Part shown: positions 63,327-64,000 of the stretch, one piece after another | Numbering within the stretch: the stretch's first letter is position 1 | How the letters are laid out: each line of letters opens with the position of its first letter | Source: Cordylochernes scorpioides | Taxonomy: Eukaryota; Arthropoda; Arachnida; Pseudoscorpiones; Chernetidae | NCBI GenBank assembly: GCA_030710605.1 | Contig: CP092868.1 | Span: 25,512,115-25,576,114, forward strand | Direction: 5' to 3' | Length of the DNA stretch: 64,000 bases | Notes under the pieces: generated by a model | The model's database searches: none | Seen by the model: only the letters and a program-made list of their open reading frames with translations | What the model was told of the DNA's origin: nothing | Translations under genes and position numbers: made by a program

Positions 63327-63532
63327 CTTGCCGATGAGAAAGAGGTCGACAGAGCCCCAGGTATCAGCTGCCCAGTGAGCCAGGCCACTGAGGAAGTCTG
63401 CAGTCAACATGCCGCCAAGAGCCGAGAGCAACATCCCGGCAGATGGCTGGAAGTGGATCATCATCAGACAAGAGTTGGCCACCAGCAGGGCCACACAGAT
63501 ACTGATACTGATCACCTCTTGGACTCTCTTTC
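63327..63532 (-). CDS. PEDS1: PEDS1, internal coding exon (first visible)
   Basis: Acceptor ttttgcag, donor CAAG|gtatca; two bases then 68 codons, ending at phase 0 to join AFIRPF. Reads KRVQEVISISICVALLVANS, then MLLSALGGMLTADFLSGLAH, WAADTWGSVDLFLIGK. Two hydrophobic stretches; ADFLSGLxHW-ADTWGSV is the family signature. The N-terminal coding exon lies beyond the window. Confidence 0.96.
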
Positions 63533-64000
63533 CTGCAAAAATCCCGGGACTTAGAACAGAGACTACAGCATGAGATTGAGAGATTGAAACTAATTTATTA
63601 CAATGCTCATATAAGATTATATATGGTTAATTACAAAATTGAATAAATATTGTCACGGATTCCCCTGTAAATAAGTATTAGGAATCACGCGAACGGTAGT
63701 TTTCTATTGAAAGTTTATTCTACCTACATGCCAAAACAAGCTTCTTTTATATCGACAATTTTGGCTACTATTTACATAATAGTTATTATAGGATAATTTA
63801 CATGATGAATTGAAAATATATATGCAAATATTATACAGTGACATTATGAATAAATAAGAATATGAAAAAATAGTACAAATGTGATATTGTACTGGGATAA
63901 GGTGCATAAATTAAGAAAAAGGATTCTCATTATGGGCCAACAGCCCGAAACGCGTCCGTGGTTAGCTTTTCTTGATTAATCAAGAATGGGTATTTGGTCA
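63533..64000. other. PEDS1 intron, AT-rich; hammerhead-like motif at 63926-63955
   Basis: No exon seen. gggccaacagcccgaaacgc, gtccgtgg near the end has a GGGC/GCCC stem followed by GAAACGCGTC, the 3' part of a hammerhead-type core; the expected CTGATGA before it is mutated (CTCATTA). Confidence 0.5.

Overview
The window reads as nuclear DNA of an invertebrate animal: AT-rich, exons of 98-261 bp with GT/AG borders separated by kilobases of transposon debris, and no bacterial-style gene packing. LINE tails with a CxxC...HIL.C knuckle and a decayed Tc1-type transposase suggest an arthropod, perhaps a chelicerate; this placement is weak.

Two host genes are recognisable. (1) A SPIDR homologue (scaffold for BLM/RAD51 homologous recombination). 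Six exons (A-F) lie on + at 7.8-19.6 kb, and the same six lie on - at 38.8-23.7 kb. Two further exons (G, H) exist only on -, at 23.2 and 21.1 kb. The 3' half of the gene is absent. (2) The last three coding exons of PEDS1 (plasmanylethanolamine desaturase, plasmalogen synthesis) on -, at 63.5, 59.3 and 56.1 kb.

The layout is dominated by a giant inverted duplication. Bases 1 to about 20 kb are repeated, reverse-complemented, at about 46.35-23.4 kb, and a run of exactly 100 N (20442-20541) sits at the junction. The arms agree in exon phase and repeat backbone. They differ by substitutions, one codon indel, VNTR copy number and many clean transposon insertions. The simplest reading is two alleles (haplotigs) of one locus scaffolded head to head; a true palindrome is the alternative. 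Bases 46.4-64 kb are single copy.

Nearly all remaining sequence is mobile DNA. I use local names. SINE-A is tRNA-derived and ends in ggataagc(A)n. SINE-B carries gccggtcccaagcccgg and ends in gagataagaaagaag. SINE-C ends in gggataagaaacaac. SINE-D has a tRNA-like head. LINE-a, -b and -e are LINE 3' ends with tails matching SINE-B, -C and -A; LINE-c and LINE-d are other LINE 3' ends, and there is a Tx1-like LINE. IR-1 and IR-2 are inverted-repeat elements with 12-15 bp target duplications and a one-sided terminal extension, resembling Penelope-type terminal repeats. P1, P2 and P3 are pogo-like TA elements. T1 is a Tc1/mariner-type MITE, often internally amplified. Hel-1 and Hel-2 are Helitrons. 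There is one hAT MITE.

The most interesting observations are the gap-centred palindrome, the IR-1/IR-2 architecture with a hammerhead-like core, and the matching of three SINE families to three LINE tails. A 54-bp minisatellite grown from SINE-A-like sequence inside an IR-2 copy is also notable.
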